A stretch of DNA of 64,000 nt from positions 62,001 through 126,000 of the forward strand of contig NZ_MCNV01000019.1 in the NCBI RefSeq assembly GCF_001718195.1. Direction: 5' to 3'. Below are positions 29,919-38,952 of the stretch, piece by piece. The position numbers were made by a program, and so were the translations under genes. The stretch's first letter is position 1; the number at the start of each line of letters is the position of its first letter. The DNA is from Paraburkholderia nodosa (GTDB lineage Bacteria > Pseudomonadota > Gammaproteobacteria > Burkholderiales > Burkholderiaceae). Under the pieces are notes generated by a model. It did no database searches. It saw only the letters and a list, made by a program, of their open reading frames with translations, and was not told the DNA's origin.

Positions 29919-30950
29919 ATGGCCAGCTTGGACGTATTCCATCAGGATCCCTTCACGACCATCCAGCTCACTGCGGCGGTCGACAAGTATCCTTTCCAGC
30001 CGACGGGGCTCGGCGACCTCGATATCTTCGATCCGGATCCGATCCGGACCACGGCGCTGGCGGTCGAGCAGCGTCAGGGCAAGCTCGTGATCGTGCCGAC
30101 GTCGCCGCGCGGCGCCGAAGGCCTCCAGCGTACGACCGAAAAGCGCCAGGCGCGTTACTTCGACGTGCCGCGCCTGATGCATAGCGACACGATCTATGCG
30201 AACGAGATCCAGAATATCCGCGCCTTCGGCACGGAATCGGAGCTCATGCAGGTTCAGGTCGAAGTCGCGCGTCGCATGAATGGCCCGACCGGCATCCTGC
30301 GCAATATCGAGTACACGTGGGAGTTCCACCGCCTCGCGGCCGTCCAAGGCATCCTTCTCGATGCCGACGGCGCCGTGCTGTATGACTGGTTCGACGAATT
30401 CGGCATTACGCCGGCGCAGCCAATCGAGTTCAATCTCGTGGCGAATACGGAGTTCTCGCTGCGCCCGATCATCAACAAGCTGCGCCGGGCGATGGCCCGC
30501 AAGGCGCAGGGTTCGTTCCTCCCGACGACGCGCATCTACGCGCTGTGTGGCGACGCGTTCTACGACGCGTTCGTGAATCACCAGGACGTCATCCGCACGT
30601 TCATGAACTGGTCTGCTGCCGCGGACCTGCGTGATGATCGCCAAGGCGGCGCGTTCGATGAATTCCCGTTCGCGGGTGTCACGTGGCTGAACTACCGCGG
30701 TTCGGACGACAACGAAACGATCAAGGTGCCGGACAACACCGTGAAGTTCTTCCCGGTTGGTGCGCCCGGGATCTTCCGCTGCGCGTATGCGCCGGGCGAA
30801 TCGTTCGAATGGGTGAACACCCCGGGCAAGCCGCAGTATGTGATCCCGATCTTCGATCGCGATCGCAACAGCTTCTGGAAAATGGAGGCGTACAGCTACC
30901 CGCTGCACATCTGCACGCGTCCGGAAGTCCTGCAAAGCGGCACGATCTGA
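29919..30950 (+). CDS. Major capsid protein, lambda gpE family
   Basis: 343 residues, as for lambda gpE (341), from the ATG at 29919 (MASLDVFHQDPFTTIQLTAA). Conserved parts include LGIF-like IFDPDPIRTTALAVEQRQG, the RRMNGPTGIL segment, FGI.P.QPIEFNL and the C-terminal YPLHICTRPEVLQ. A 28-codon longer frame reads through the terminator and was rejected. It forms the T=7-type shell decorated by gpD. Confidence 0.93.
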   Translation: MASLDVFHQDPFTTIQLTAAVDKYPFQPTGLGDLDIFDPDPIRTTALAVEQRQGKLVIVPTSPRGAEGLQRTTEKRQARYFDVPRLMHSDTIYANEIQNIRAFGTESELMQVQVEVARRMNGPTGILRNIEYTWEFHRLAAVQGILLDADGAVLYDWFDEFGITPAQPIEFNLVANTEFSLRPIINKLRRAMARKAQGSFLPTTRIYALCGDAFYDAFVNHQDVIRTFMNWSAAADLRDDRQGGAFDEFPFAGVTWLNYRGSDDNETIKVPDNTVKFFPVGAPGIFRCAYAPGESFEWVNTPGKPQYVIPIFDRDRNSFWKMEAYSYPLHICTRPEVLQSGTI

Positions 30951-30952
30951 CC

Positions 30953-31285
30953 GTGATCGATTTTGACGGCACGCTCAACGCCGCGATCAGCGCGACGTTG
31001 GGCGACGAGAAGCCCGTCGTCTTTCTCCCGAAGGCCGGCGGCAGCTTCGCAGGCCTGCTCGGCGTGTTCACGCTGATCACGGACCACACGTTCGACGAGG
31101 CCGGCGAGGCGCAGGGGAACATTACCGTCGCCACGCTCGGCATGCAGGCATCGCAGTTCGCCGCGCTCGGCGCGCCTTCCCCTGTGCAGAGCGATAGCTT
31201 TCAGGTGGGTGGCGTCGCGTATGTCGTCAAGGACGCGGCGATCGACGGTCTCGGCTGGCTCTATATGGATCTGGGCAAGCAATGA
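30953..31285 (+). CDS. Head-tail joining protein, gpFII-like (putative)
   Basis: 110 residues from a GTG at 30953 (VIDFDGTLNAAISATLGDE), two bases after the capsid stop. The fold elements FAGLLGVFTLITDHTFDE, then SFQVGGVAYVVKDAAIDGLG, resemble lambda gpFII in length and in the ligand-like C-terminal strand. It probably sits between gpW and the tail. The call is based on size, position and pattern. Confidence 0.68.
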   Translation: MIDFDGTLNAAISATLGDEKPVVFLPKAGGSFAGLLGVFTLITDHTFDEAGEAQGNITVATLGMQASQFAALGAPSPVQSDSFQVGGVAYVVKDAAIDGLGWLYMDLGKQ

Positions 31286-31839
31286 CGACTTCCAGCAACC
31301 TTCGCGAGCTCGCGGTGCAGGGGCTCACGGTCAGCGGTGCAACGGCGGCAGGATCGAACGTCTTTTCGCCGCGCACGTGGGCGACGTGGGACGGGAAGTA
31401 TCCGATGCTGCTCGTGCAGACGCCCGACGAGAACGGTGAGGGCTGGGGACGACAGGGTCCGCCTGCGTTCACGGTCACGACGACGCTGCGCGTGACGGCG
31501 CGCGCGCAGGCGGCGGCGCTGGCGAATGACGCCGCGGCCGCAGCTGTCGAAGAGCAGCTCGAGCTGATGCGCGAGCAGATCAAGGCGGCGCTGATCAACT
31601 ACCCACCGATCATGAGCCTCCTGCAGCAGTTCCCTGCGTTTCGGTCGACGATCAATGTGCCGCGTGAAGGTCAGTCCCCGATCGGCGAACTCACGCTCGA
31701 CCTTGAGATGGAGCACGTGCAGGGCCCCGACGACTTCTACCAACCGGCTGCGGTACCGCTCCAGGGTGTCGATCTGACCATCGAGATGCCCAATGGCACG
31801 ACGGAGCCCGGGCTGACGATCAACCTTCCGCAAACCTGA
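31282..31839 (+). CDS. Tail completion/terminator protein (putative, gpU-like)
   Basis: 185 residues (MTTSSNLRELAVQGLTVSG). The pattern PMLLVQTPDENGEGWGRQGPP, then AFTVTTTLRVTARAQ, with a long helix LMREQIKAALI, fits tail terminator proteins at the head-tail joint. Later strands (LTLDLEMEHVQGPDDFYQP) complete an alpha-beta sandwich. The exact homologue is not certain, but its position before the tail sheath is right. Confidence 0.7.
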   Translation: MTTSSNLRELAVQGLTVSGATAAGSNVFSPRTWATWDGKYPMLLVQTPDENGEGWGRQGPPAFTVTTTLRVTARAQAAALANDAAAAAVEEQLELMREQIKAALINYPPIMSLLQQFPAFRSTINVPREGQSPIGELTLDLEMEHVQGPDDFYQPAAVPLQGVDLTIEMPNGTTEPGLTINLPQT

Positions 31840-31868
31840 GCGGCGCTCGCGCGCCACTGGAGCTTTCC

Positions 31869-32135
31869 ATGTATGTGAAACCCGCACCGGGCCTGATGCT
31901 GCGTGACCCCGTCACGAAGCAACTGCTGTCCGCCGCGCCTGTCGAGGGTGTCAAAACCACCGTTGTACCGGACGAAGGCATGCTGGTCGACGACAACGAT
32001 TTGTACTGGCGCCGCCGCCTGCGCGACGGCGACGCAGTGCGCGCGACAGGTCAGAAGTCCGCCACGCCGGCGAGCAGCTCGGCTGCACCTGCAGCGACCG
32101 CCGCCGCGGCGGCCACCGAAAAGACCTCGAGCTAA
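31869..32135 (+). CDS. DUF2635-like small tail protein
   Basis: 88 residues (MYVKPAPGLMLRDPVTKQLL). The VKPA.G...RDP.T...L opening, V.D...YW.RRL.DGDAV in the middle and a Ser/Ala-rich tail match the DUF2635 (Mu gp38-type) proteins located just before the sheath gene. The role is unknown. A strong terminator follows. Confidence 0.8.
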   Translation: MYVKPAPGLMLRDPVTKQLLSAAPVEGVKTTVVPDEGMLVDDNDLYWRRRLRDGDAVRATGQKSATPASSSAAPAATAAAAATEKTSS

Positions 32136-32159
32136 CAGATCCTCGCGCTGTCCCTGACT

Positions 32160-32188
32160 GAGCCCCGCTTCGGCGGGGCTCTTTTTTT
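32160..32188 (+). terminator. Intrinsic terminator before the tail sheath gene
   Basis: Stem GAGCCCCGC (32160-32168), loop TTCG, stem GCGGGGCTC (32173-32181), followed by seven T. One of the strongest terminator shapes in the window, again inside the late operon, so antitermination or a new promoter is needed for sheath expression. Confidence 0.85.
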
Positions 32189-32218
32189 GGGCGGCGACAT
32201 CGTCACCGGAGCCATCGA

Positions 32219-33730
32219 ATGGGCGACATTTCCTTTCCCAACATCCCGCAGAACCTGCGCGTCCCGCTGTTCTATGCGGACCTGGACCCCAGCAAGGCGA
32301 ACACCGGCCAGCAGACGCAACGCGCGCTGATCGTTGGTCAGATTCTCAGCTCGGGCAGCGGCACGCCCGGCATTCCGCGCATCTGCCAGGGCGTGAGCGA
32401 TGCAAAGGCCGTTGGCGGCCAGGGCTCGATGCTCGCGCTGATGACGGCCGCCTATCGCAAGCGCGACCCATTCGGCGAGGTCTGGTATCTGCCGCTCGCG
32501 GATGGCGCGTCATCGGTTGCCGCGGTGGGCAGCATCAACTTCACGAGCCCGCCGACGGCGACAGGCGTCCTGTCGCTCTATATCGGTGGGCAGGTCGTTT
32601 CGCTAGTCGTTACGCCGTCGATGACGACGGCGCAAATCGCAACGGCGCTTGTCGCGCAGATCGGCACGTTGCCGGATCTGCCGGTGACGGCGGCGGTTGA
32701 CGCCACCGTCACGACGAAGGTCGACCTCACGGCGAAGAACAAAGGTCTCGCCGGCAACGATATCGACCTGCAACTGAACTACGGTGGCACGCAGGCCGGA
32801 GAATCGACTCCCGCTGGCCTCGCGACGACGATTGTCGCGATGACCGGTGGCCTCGTCGCCCCGGACGTCGTCGATGCGCTCGCGAATCTCGGCGATCAGC
32901 AATTCGACTTCATCGCGTTCGCATACACGGACAGCACGTCGCTCGCAGCGCTGCAGTCATTCCTGAGCACGCAAACCGGCCGCTGGAGCTGGAGCCAGCA
33001 GCTCTACGGCGGCGGCTACGCCGCCTATCGCGGCACGCTCGGCACGCTCACGACGTTCGGTGTCACGCGCAACGACGAGCACATGTCGATCATGGGCTTC
33101 AACGGTTCGCCGACGCCGAGCTGGGTGATTGCAGCTGACTACGCAGCTGCGGTTGCGGTCGCTGCGCGCGCCGATCCGGCGCAGCCCCTGCAGACGGTCA
33201 CGCTCGCAACGATGCAGGCACCCCCACTCGCCATGCGCTTCGCGCTGACCGATCGCAACACGCTGCTGTACGACGGCATCAGCACGTTCTCCGTCGCCGA
33301 TGACGGCACGATCGCGATCGAAAACGCGATCACGACCTACCAGAAGAACTCGTTTGGCGATGCCGACGACAGCTATCTGGAGGTCGAGACGATGAATACG
33401 CTGACTTACGTTCTGCGTCAGCTGAAATCGGTCGTCACGACGAAATACGCGCGCAAGAAGCTCGCCGCCGACGGCACGCGCGTCGTTCCCGGCACTAACG
33501 TCGTCACGCCGTCGATCATCCGCGCCGACCTCGTCGCGCAGTACCAGACGATGGAAGAAAACGGCTACGTGCAAGGCAGCGCGGTGTTCGCGCAAGGGCT
33601 GATCGTGCAGCAGAACTCGCAGAACCCGAACCGCGTCGACGTGCTGTACCCGGCAATCCTGATCGACCAGCTGCGCATCTTCGCGCTGCTGATGCAGTTC
33701 TCGAACATCGTCCCCGCCACCTCGAGCTGA
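32219..33730 (+). CDS. Tail sheath protein, Mu gpL-like
   Basis: 503 residues, close to Mu gpL (495). Conserved blocks: N-terminal FPNIPQNLRVPLFYADLDPS and ALIVGQ; a variable outer insertion near 100-210; C-terminal DRNTLLYDGISTFSV, SYLEVETMNTLTYVLR and VDVLYPAILIDQLRIFALL. The sheath contracts and drives the tube through the envelope, so this phage is a myovirus. Confidence 0.95.
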   Translation: MGDISFPNIPQNLRVPLFYADLDPSKANTGQQTQRALIVGQILSSGSGTPGIPRICQGVSDAKAVGGQGSMLALMTAAYRKRDPFGEVWYLPLADGASSVAAVGSINFTSPPTATGVLSLYIGGQVVSLVVTPSMTTAQIATALVAQIGTLPDLPVTAAVDATVTTKVDLTAKNKGLAGNDIDLQLNYGGTQAGESTPAGLATTIVAMTGGLVAPDVVDALANLGDQQFDFIAFAYTDSTSLAALQSFLSTQTGRWSWSQQLYGGGYAAYRGTLGTLTTFGVTRNDEHMSIMGFNGSPTPSWVIAADYAAAVAVAARADPAQPLQTVTLATMQAPPLAMRFALTDRNTLLYDGISTFSVADDGTIAIENAITTYQKNSFGDADDSYLEVETMNTLTYVLRQLKSVVTTKYARKKLAADGTRVVPGTNVVTPSIIRADLVAQYQTMEENGYVQGSAVFAQGLIVQQNSQNPNRVDVLYPAILIDQLRIFALLMQFSNIVPATSS

Positions 33731-33752
33731 TCGCGCGAGCAAACACCCTGAT

Positions 33753-33769
33753 GCGCCGCGCTGCGGCGC
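33753..33769. repeat. GC hairpin between sheath and tube genes
   Basis: GCGCCGC (33753-33759), loop GCT, GCGGCGC (33763-33769), followed by GCTCCTTTCTT. Only a weak T-run, so a leaky terminator or an mRNA-processing/stability hairpin is equally possible. It sits between two genes needed at high and equal amounts. Confidence 0.45.
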
Positions 33770-33793
33770 GCTCCTTTCTTCTGGAGACACGCA

Positions 33794-34177
33794 ATGGCAT
33801 CTCCCACCGGATTGCTCGCCGGCACCGCTTCGCTGACCGTCGACGGTACGACGTACATGATCACCGGCGACTTCAAATACAAGCCGGCCAGCAGAAAACG
33901 CGAAACGCTCGCGGGCATGGACCGCGTACACGGCTACAAGGAAAAGCCGTCGGCGCCGTACATCTCTTTCAACCTCCGCGATTGGGGCGGCCTGACGGTC
34001 GCATCGATCAATAACTGGACCGACGTCACGTGCGTCGCGCAACTCGCGAACGGCAAGACGATCATCGGCCGCGACATGTGGTCGGTCGAGGAACAGGAAG
34101 TCGACTCCGAAGACGCGAAGTTCGATGTGCGTCTCGAGGGTCCCGACGAATGCGTTACTGAAACCACCACGAGCTGA
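33794..34177 (+). CDS. Tail tube protein, Mu gpM-like
   Basis: 127 residues (MASPTGLLAGTASLTVDGTT). Beta-rich, with GDFKYKPASRKRETLAGMDRVHGYKEKP and the SVEEQEVDSEDAKFDVRLEGPDE C-terminal strands (read in parts), typical of Mu-type tail tubes. It forms stacked hexameric rings inside the sheath. A good GGAGA ribosome site precedes the ATG. Confidence 0.9.
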   Translation: MASPTGLLAGTASLTVDGTTYMITGDFKYKPASRKRETLAGMDRVHGYKEKPSAPYISFNLRDWGGLTVASINNWTDVTCVAQLANGKTIIGRDMWSVEEQEVDSEDAKFDVRLEGPDECVTETTTS

Positions 34178-34179
34178 AC

Positions 34180-34521
34180 ATGGACGACACGAAAATTCTC
34201 ATTCTCCGCAAGCCCATCACCATCAAGGGCGACACGAAGACCTACGACTCGATCACGCTGCGCGAGCCGACGGTCGACGAGCTCGACCGCAGCGCGCAGA
34301 CGCAGGGCAGCGCCTACGCCTCGAATGCCGCGCTGATCTCGATGGTCGGCGGCATTCCCCTGATCGTCGCGCGCCAGATGACGAAGACGGACTACGAGGA
34401 GGCGACGGCGTACCTGTCGGGTTTTACCTGGACGCCCCCGCAGTCTGGCGAGAGCTCGGGGACCGACGCGCAGACGTCACTTACTTCTGGCGGTGGGGAC
34501 CCGACGCAGCCGGCTGCATGA
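34180..34521 (+). CDS. Tail assembly chaperone, short form (Mu gp41-like)
   Basis: 113 residues (MDDTKILILRKPITIKGDTK). The I.L.KPI...G.....LTLREPT pattern (here ITIKGDTKTYDSITLREPTVDE) marks the Mu gp41/P2 gpE-type chaperone. A canonical slippery heptamer, G_GGT_TTT (34419-34425), lies at codons 80-82. A -1 shift makes the longer fusion protein. The chaperone pair coats the tape measure while the tube is built. Confidence 0.87.
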   Translation: MDDTKILILRKPITIKGDTKTYDSITLREPTVDELDRSAQTQGSAYASNAALISMVGGIPLIVARQMTKTDYEEATAYLSGFTWTPPQSGESSGTDAQTSLTSGGGDPTQPAA

Positions 34522-34580
34522 CGCTGCGGAAGTTCAATTACTGGTTTGAGCAAGCTAAACGTCTGAAAGGATCTTCCTGA
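34180..34580 (+). CDS. Tail assembly chaperone, -1 frameshift fusion product
   Basis: A -1 shift at GGGTTTT (34419-34425) joins the first 82 residues to YLDAPAVWRELGDRRADV and then CMTLRKFNYWFEQAKRL, ending at the TGA 34578-34580. The length is about 133 residues. The MTLRKFNYW.E.A ending resembles the GpE/gp42-type extension in other phages. The stop overlaps the tape measure start (TGATG). The heptamer follows the X_XXY_YYZ rule exactly. The segment encoding the extension has no good start of its own. Confidence 0.85.
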
Positions 34581-36439
34581 TGGCCAACGTGTTTTCGATC
34601 ACGATCACTGCAGTCGACCGGGCAACGGCCGTCGCGCAGAACGTGAACAAGGCCGTCGCCAAGATCACGAAGCCGATCTCGGACGTGAAGGCGTCCGTCT
34701 CCGCTTTCTCGAAAGAGACGGGGATGGACAAGCTCGGGCGGAGCATCGAGAAGGTCGGCATTTTCGCGACCGAGTCGGCGCGCCGGGTTGCGTCGCTCGC
34801 GCCGCCGGTCGCTGCGCTGACGGGCGCTGCAACCGTCGCCGGCGTCGTCGCGCTGGCCACGAGCTGGGGCCGCAATGCGGTGCAGATCCGGAACACGGCC
34901 TACAGCATCGGCATGGGCACGACGGAGCTGCAGGAATACCAGGGTGCAGCGCGGCTCGCCGGCGTGTCCAGCGAGTCGATGACCAACGGCCTGAAGTCGG
35001 TCGGCAGCGCGTTTGAGGATGCCGCCGCGGGCCGCGACACGTTCGTTGCCGGCGTGCTGGCGGACAAGGGCATCGGCATCCATCGGCTGCGTGACGGGTC
35101 GATCGATACGGCGAAGGCGCTGAAGGATGTGGCGAACGCCGCCTCGAAGATCTCGAACACACAGGCGCGCCAGAAGTTCCTCGAGATCTTCGGCGTGAGT
35201 GACCTCGCGCCGCTGCTTGGCAAGGGCAGCGCGGCGATCGACGCATATGTCGGGAAATTCCGCTCGCTCAACGCGGTGATGACGCCCGAGCAGATCGCGC
35301 AGGGCGAACGCTATAACGAGGCCCTCGTCGGCCTCGATGCGAACGTCGACAAGCTGAAGAACTCGATCGGCGCATCTCTCGCGCTGGCGCTCGCAAAGGT
35401 GGCCGACGAGATGGGGCCGATCGCAAACGAGTACGGCCCGAAGATCGCGCGCTGGATCGAGGAGACTGACTGGTCGGCGAAGGCCGATGAGATCAAGGGG
35501 TTCGTCGATTCGCTGGGCGGGGTGAAGACGATTGGCGCGGCGATCGCCGCGATCACGTTCGCCGGCCCAATCCTGAGCATCACGACGCTGATCGCGAAAG
35601 CGGTGCGGCTTGTGAGCCTTCTCACGACTATCGCCGCGACGACAGGGCCCGGCGGCGCGGCGGTCGTCGCGGCGGCCGGCTATATCGCGGAGAAAGAGCG
35701 CGCCGCGGCACTCGATCGCAGCATCCATCAGCTGCCCGGCGAATCGGCTGCTGGCCGCGATCAGCGCGTCGCGGAAGCGATCGCCGGCGGCGTGGCCACG
35801 CCTAACGCCGCTGCGCCTGCCGATGGGGGTCTCGGCGGCCGCATATTCCGGTCGATCCGCAGTCTGTTCGTGAACAGCGCTGCGGACAACTCGCAGACCG
35901 GCGCGATCGTGCAGCGCTTCGAGGATATGGGTTGGTCGCAGGCGCAGGCCTCCGGCATTGCCGCCAACCTCTACCGCGAGAGCGGATACAACGCCAGTGC
36001 CGTCGGCGACAACGGCACGGCCTACGGCCTAGGGCAGTGGCATAAGGACCGGCAGGACGCGTTTCGCAAGCGTTTCGGAATCGATATCCGCAACTCGACG
36101 CTCGACCAGCAGCTGCAGTTCGTCGACTACGAGATGCGGCAGGGCTCCGAGAAGCGCGCCGGCGACGCGCTGGCACAGGCGCAAACCGCGGCGCAGGCCG
36201 GCGACGTAGTCTCGCGGCTCTACGAGCGTCCGGCGGATGCCGAAGGCGAAGCATCGAGCCGAGCGGCCGACGCCGTCGCCGTGAACCAGAGCGTCGCGCA
36301 GAGCAGGGACAGCACGGTGCATGTGAAGGTCGAGCTGCCGAACGCGCCGCCTGGCACGCGCGCGACCGTGCGCACGACGGGCAACACGACGGCGTCCACG
36401 AACGTGGGCGATTCTGCACTCATGGAACCTGCAATATGA
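34580..36439 (+). CDS. Tape measure protein with C-terminal tail lysozyme domain
   Basis: 619 residues. The N-terminal half is helical/coiled (TAVDRATAVAQNVNKAVAKI; GLQEYQ-type TELQEYQGAARLAGVS), with hydrophobic segments near 315-375 that could enter the membrane. Residues about 437-555 form a phage tail lysozyme domain (ASGIAANLYRESGYNASAVGD), with likely catalytic Glu in YRES (about 466) and GLGQWH. It sets tail length and cuts peptidoglycan during DNA entry. The last 50 residues are Thr/Ala-rich. Confidence 0.9.
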   Translation: MANVFSITITAVDRATAVAQNVNKAVAKITKPISDVKASVSAFSKETGMDKLGRSIEKVGIFATESARRVASLAPPVAALTGAATVAGVVALATSWGRNAVQIRNTAYSIGMGTTELQEYQGAARLAGVSSESMTNGLKSVGSAFEDAAAGRDTFVAGVLADKGIGIHRLRDGSIDTAKALKDVANAASKISNTQARQKFLEIFGVSDLAPLLGKGSAAIDAYVGKFRSLNAVMTPEQIAQGERYNEALVGLDANVDKLKNSIGASLALALAKVADEMGPIANEYGPKIARWIEETDWSAKADEIKGFVDSLGGVKTIGAAIAAITFAGPILSITTLIAKAVRLVSLLTTIAATTGPGGAAVVAAAGYIAEKERAAALDRSIHQLPGESAAGRDQRVAEAIAGGVATPNAAAPADGGLGGRIFRSIRSLFVNSAADNSQTGAIVQRFEDMGWSQAQASGIAANLYRESGYNASAVGDNGTAYGLGQWHKDRQDAFRKRFGIDIRNSTLDQQLQFVDYEMRQGSEKRAGDALAQAQTAAQAGDVVSRLYERPADAEGEASSRAADAVAVNQSVAQSRDSTVHVKVELPNAPPGTRATVRTTGNTTASTNVGDSALMEPAI

Positions 36440-37869
36440 GCATCGCATCGCTGACGAATCTCGCCGGCAGCATTGGCGGCGTCGCATCCGCGACCAGCGA
36501 GCTCGCGTCGCTGCTCACCGGCCCGTCGGCAAATTCGTGGTGGGGATCGCTGCGCCAGGCATCATACGGCGGTGTGCCGTTCGCCGTCGTCAGCACGAAC
36601 ACGAAGTTCGGCACGCGCAACGCGGTGCATGAGTACGCCTTCCGCGACGACGCCTGGGTCGAAGAACTCGGCAAGCTGCCACGTCGCTTCGAGATCTTCG
36701 GCTTTCTGGTCGAGAACAGCCGTGTGTATGGTGGCGGCGCGGTCATCGGCCAGCGCGATCGCATGGTGACGGTCTGCGAGAGCGGGGCGCAGACGCTCGT
36801 GCACCCGACCTTCGGCCGCATCGAGAATGTGTCATGCCTCGATGCGCAGGCCGGCGAGAGTCTCGAGCACGGCCGCGTGATCGTCGTGCGCTTCGTCTTC
36901 ATGCGCAACGGCGTGCGGTCGGACACCTCGTCGGTGAGCGACACGACGTCGCTCCTGCAGAGGGCGGCGGATGCGCTCGGTCTGGGCGCAGCGCTCGATT
37001 TTGTTCAGTCGACGGCCGCAGCAATCCAGGAGGGCGCCGCGATCGTGCAGACGGGCGTGGGCGTTGCTGTGAGCTGGGTTCAACTGGGCGTGACGGCAGT
37101 CAATGACGTGAGGCGCTTCGCGAACTCCGTGAGCACGCTGGCGGGGAATTTCGGCCGCTTCTTCGGCGCCGGCAACTCCGGGTACAGCGGGTCGAACCAG
37201 TCGGCGCCGGCGGGCACCACGGCGCAGCAGCTGCTCAACGCGGATGCCACTGCTCGAGCTGCGCTCACACAGGCGGGAGCCGCGCTCACGGCAGCGGCCG
37301 CGAATCCGTCGTCGTCGGCCGCACTCAATTCGGCGGCGCAGTCTTACGCCGCGGCGCTGGCCGCGACGATGTCGAGTCCCGCCGACGCGATCCGATCGCT
37401 GTCATCGCTCGCGAGCTTCGCGCCGAGCGGCACGTATACGACGTCGACGATCGGCAGCGCGATGTCGACCATGGAGGCGGCGACGTCTGCGCTCCTGCGG
37501 CGCGCGGCAATCTCGCAGCTCGCGCAGTCCGTGTCCGTCTACCAGCCGTCCTCGTATGACGACGCGACGTCGATGATCGCCACGGTCACGACCTTGCTCG
37601 ACAACGAGATCGAGACCGCAGCCGACGCCGGCGACGACAATTCGTTCGCCGCGCTGCGCACGCTTCGCAACTCCGTTGTCGAGGATCTGCAGGCGCGTGG
37701 TGCGGACCTCGCATCGCTGTCGACCATGTCGTTCAACGGATCGCTGCCGGCGCTGGTGCTCGCTCATCGGATCTATGGCGACGCCACGCGCGCCGACCAG
37801 CTCGTGCAACAGGTCGCGCCCGTCCATCCGCTCTTTATGCCCGCAACGTTTCAGGCGCTTTCGAACTGA
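36436..37869 (+). CDS. Mu gpN-like protein (DNA circularisation N-terminal domain)
   Basis: 477 residues. The N-terminal 150 residues (RQASYGGVPFAVVSTNTKFG; HEYAFRDDAWVEELGKLPRR) match the family annotated from Mu gpN, a tail/baseplate protein. The rest is Ala/Ser-rich and helical. It overlaps the tape measure stop (ATGA). In Mu it is part of the baseplate assembly; the DNA circularisation name refers to another proposed role and is not supported by anything here. Confidence 0.88.
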   Translation: MSIASLTNLAGSIGGVASATSELASLLTGPSANSWWGSLRQASYGGVPFAVVSTNTKFGTRNAVHEYAFRDDAWVEELGKLPRRFEIFGFLVENSRVYGGGAVIGQRDRMVTVCESGAQTLVHPTFGRIENVSCLDAQAGESLEHGRVIVVRFVFMRNGVRSDTSSVSDTTSLLQRAADALGLGAALDFVQSTAAAIQEGAAIVQTGVGVAVSWVQLGVTAVNDVRRFANSVSTLAGNFGRFFGAGNSGYSGSNQSAPAGTTAQQLLNADATARAALTQAGAALTAAAANPSSSAALNSAAQSYAAALAATMSSPADAIRSLSSLASFAPSGTYTTSTIGSAMSTMEAATSALLRRAAISQLAQSVSVYQPSSYDDATSMIATVTTLLDNEIETAADAGDDNSFAALRTLRNSVVEDLQARGADLASLSTMSFNGSLPALVLAHRIYGDATRADQLVQQVAPVHPLFMPATFQALSN

Positions 37870-37872
37870 TCG

Positions 37873-38952
37873 ATGGACGATGAACTGTTTTTGAGCGTCG
37901 GTGACCAGACGATTACCGGCTGGACTGACATCCGCGTGACGCGCGGCATCGAGCGCTGCGTATCCGATTTCGAGATCGGGCTTACGGAAGAGCAGATCGA
38001 GCTGGATGTAGTGACCGAGGTCGTGGTGCAGCCGGGCGACGAATGCCTCATCGACCTGGGCGTGGACCTCGTGCTCACGGGCTACATCGACGACTACATC
38101 CCTTCGATCGGCCCGAACACGCATACCGTGCGCGTAGCTGGCCGCAGCAAGTGTGAGGACCTGGTCGATTGCTCGGCCGTGTGGCCGAACGGACAGATCA
38201 GCGGCACCTCGGCGCTCGACGTCGCGACGAAGCTGGCGGCGCATTACGGCATCACGGTCAAATGTGATGTCAGCGACCTGATCGCGATCCCGCAGTTCAA
38301 CGTCTTCATCGGCGAGACACCGTTCGAGATCGTCGAGCGCGTGAGCCGCTTCAGCCAGCTGCTGGTCTACGACGAGCCGGACGGGAGTCTGCGGCTAGCG
38401 CGCTCGAATTCCGGCGTGCAGGCCGCTGGCGGCCTGGTGCAGGGTTTGAACATTCAGGAAGCGTCGGTCGTCTATTCGGCGCGCGACCGGTTTTCGTCAT
38501 ACACGTGCTTCGCGCAATCGGTTCTGTCATTCACGGACGCGGGTATCGGGCCGAACATGATCGCCACGGTAAGCGACGTCGGCGTGAAGCGTGTGCGCGA
38601 GCGCTACATCGTCGCCGAGGCCGTTCAGGGCTTTCAGGATCTCGCGCGCCGGCGTGCAATCTGGGAGATGAACCGGCGCGCCGGGCGCGCGGCGATGGTG
38701 ATGGTGAAGACCGACAGCTGGCGGGATGCATCAGGCACGCTGTGGACGCCCAACACCCTGGTCTATGTCGATATCCCGAAGCTGAAGATCTCGCAGCAGA
38801 CGTGGCTCATCGGCGAGGTGACTTACAAGCGCAACGCGGAAGAGGGCACCACGGCCGAGCTGATCATCATGGATCCCGCGGCGTACGCGGCGGAGCCGAT
38901 CGCGCTCCAGCCGATGTTCGTCGACGCGAGTACTACCGGGGCTGCGCGATGA
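37873..38952 (+). CDS. Baseplate hub protein, Mu gpP (gp44)-like
   Basis: 359 residues (MDDELFLSVGDQTITGWTDI). The pattern I.V.RGIERC.SDFEIGLTE, then TGYIDDY.P.IG...H.V.VAGRSKCEDLVDCS, is typical of Mu gp44 and T4 gp27-type hubs. The C-terminal part has RRRAIWEMNRRAGRA. It is the centre of the baseplate, binding the spike below and the tube above. Confidence 0.92.
   Translation: MDDELFLSVGDQTITGWTDIRVTRGIERCVSDFEIGLTEEQIELDVVTEVVVQPGDECLIDLGVDLVLTGYIDDYIPSIGPNTHTVRVAGRSKCEDLVDCSAVWPNGQISGTSALDVATKLAAHYGITVKCDVSDLIAIPQFNVFIGETPFEIVERVSRFSQLLVYDEPDGSLRLARSNSGVQAAGGLVQGLNIQEASVVYSARDRFSSYTCFAQSVLSFTDAGIGPNMIATVSDVGVKRVRERYIVAEAVQGFQDLARRRAIWEMNRRAGRAAMVMVKTDSWRDASGTLWTPNTLVYVDIPKLKISQQTWLIGEVTYKRNAEEGTTAELIIMDPAAYAAEPIALQPMFVDASTTGAAR

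Noticed and set aside
29868..30935. 355-codon minus-strand frame over the capsid gene
   Set aside because: Exact antisense shadow of the major capsid gene.
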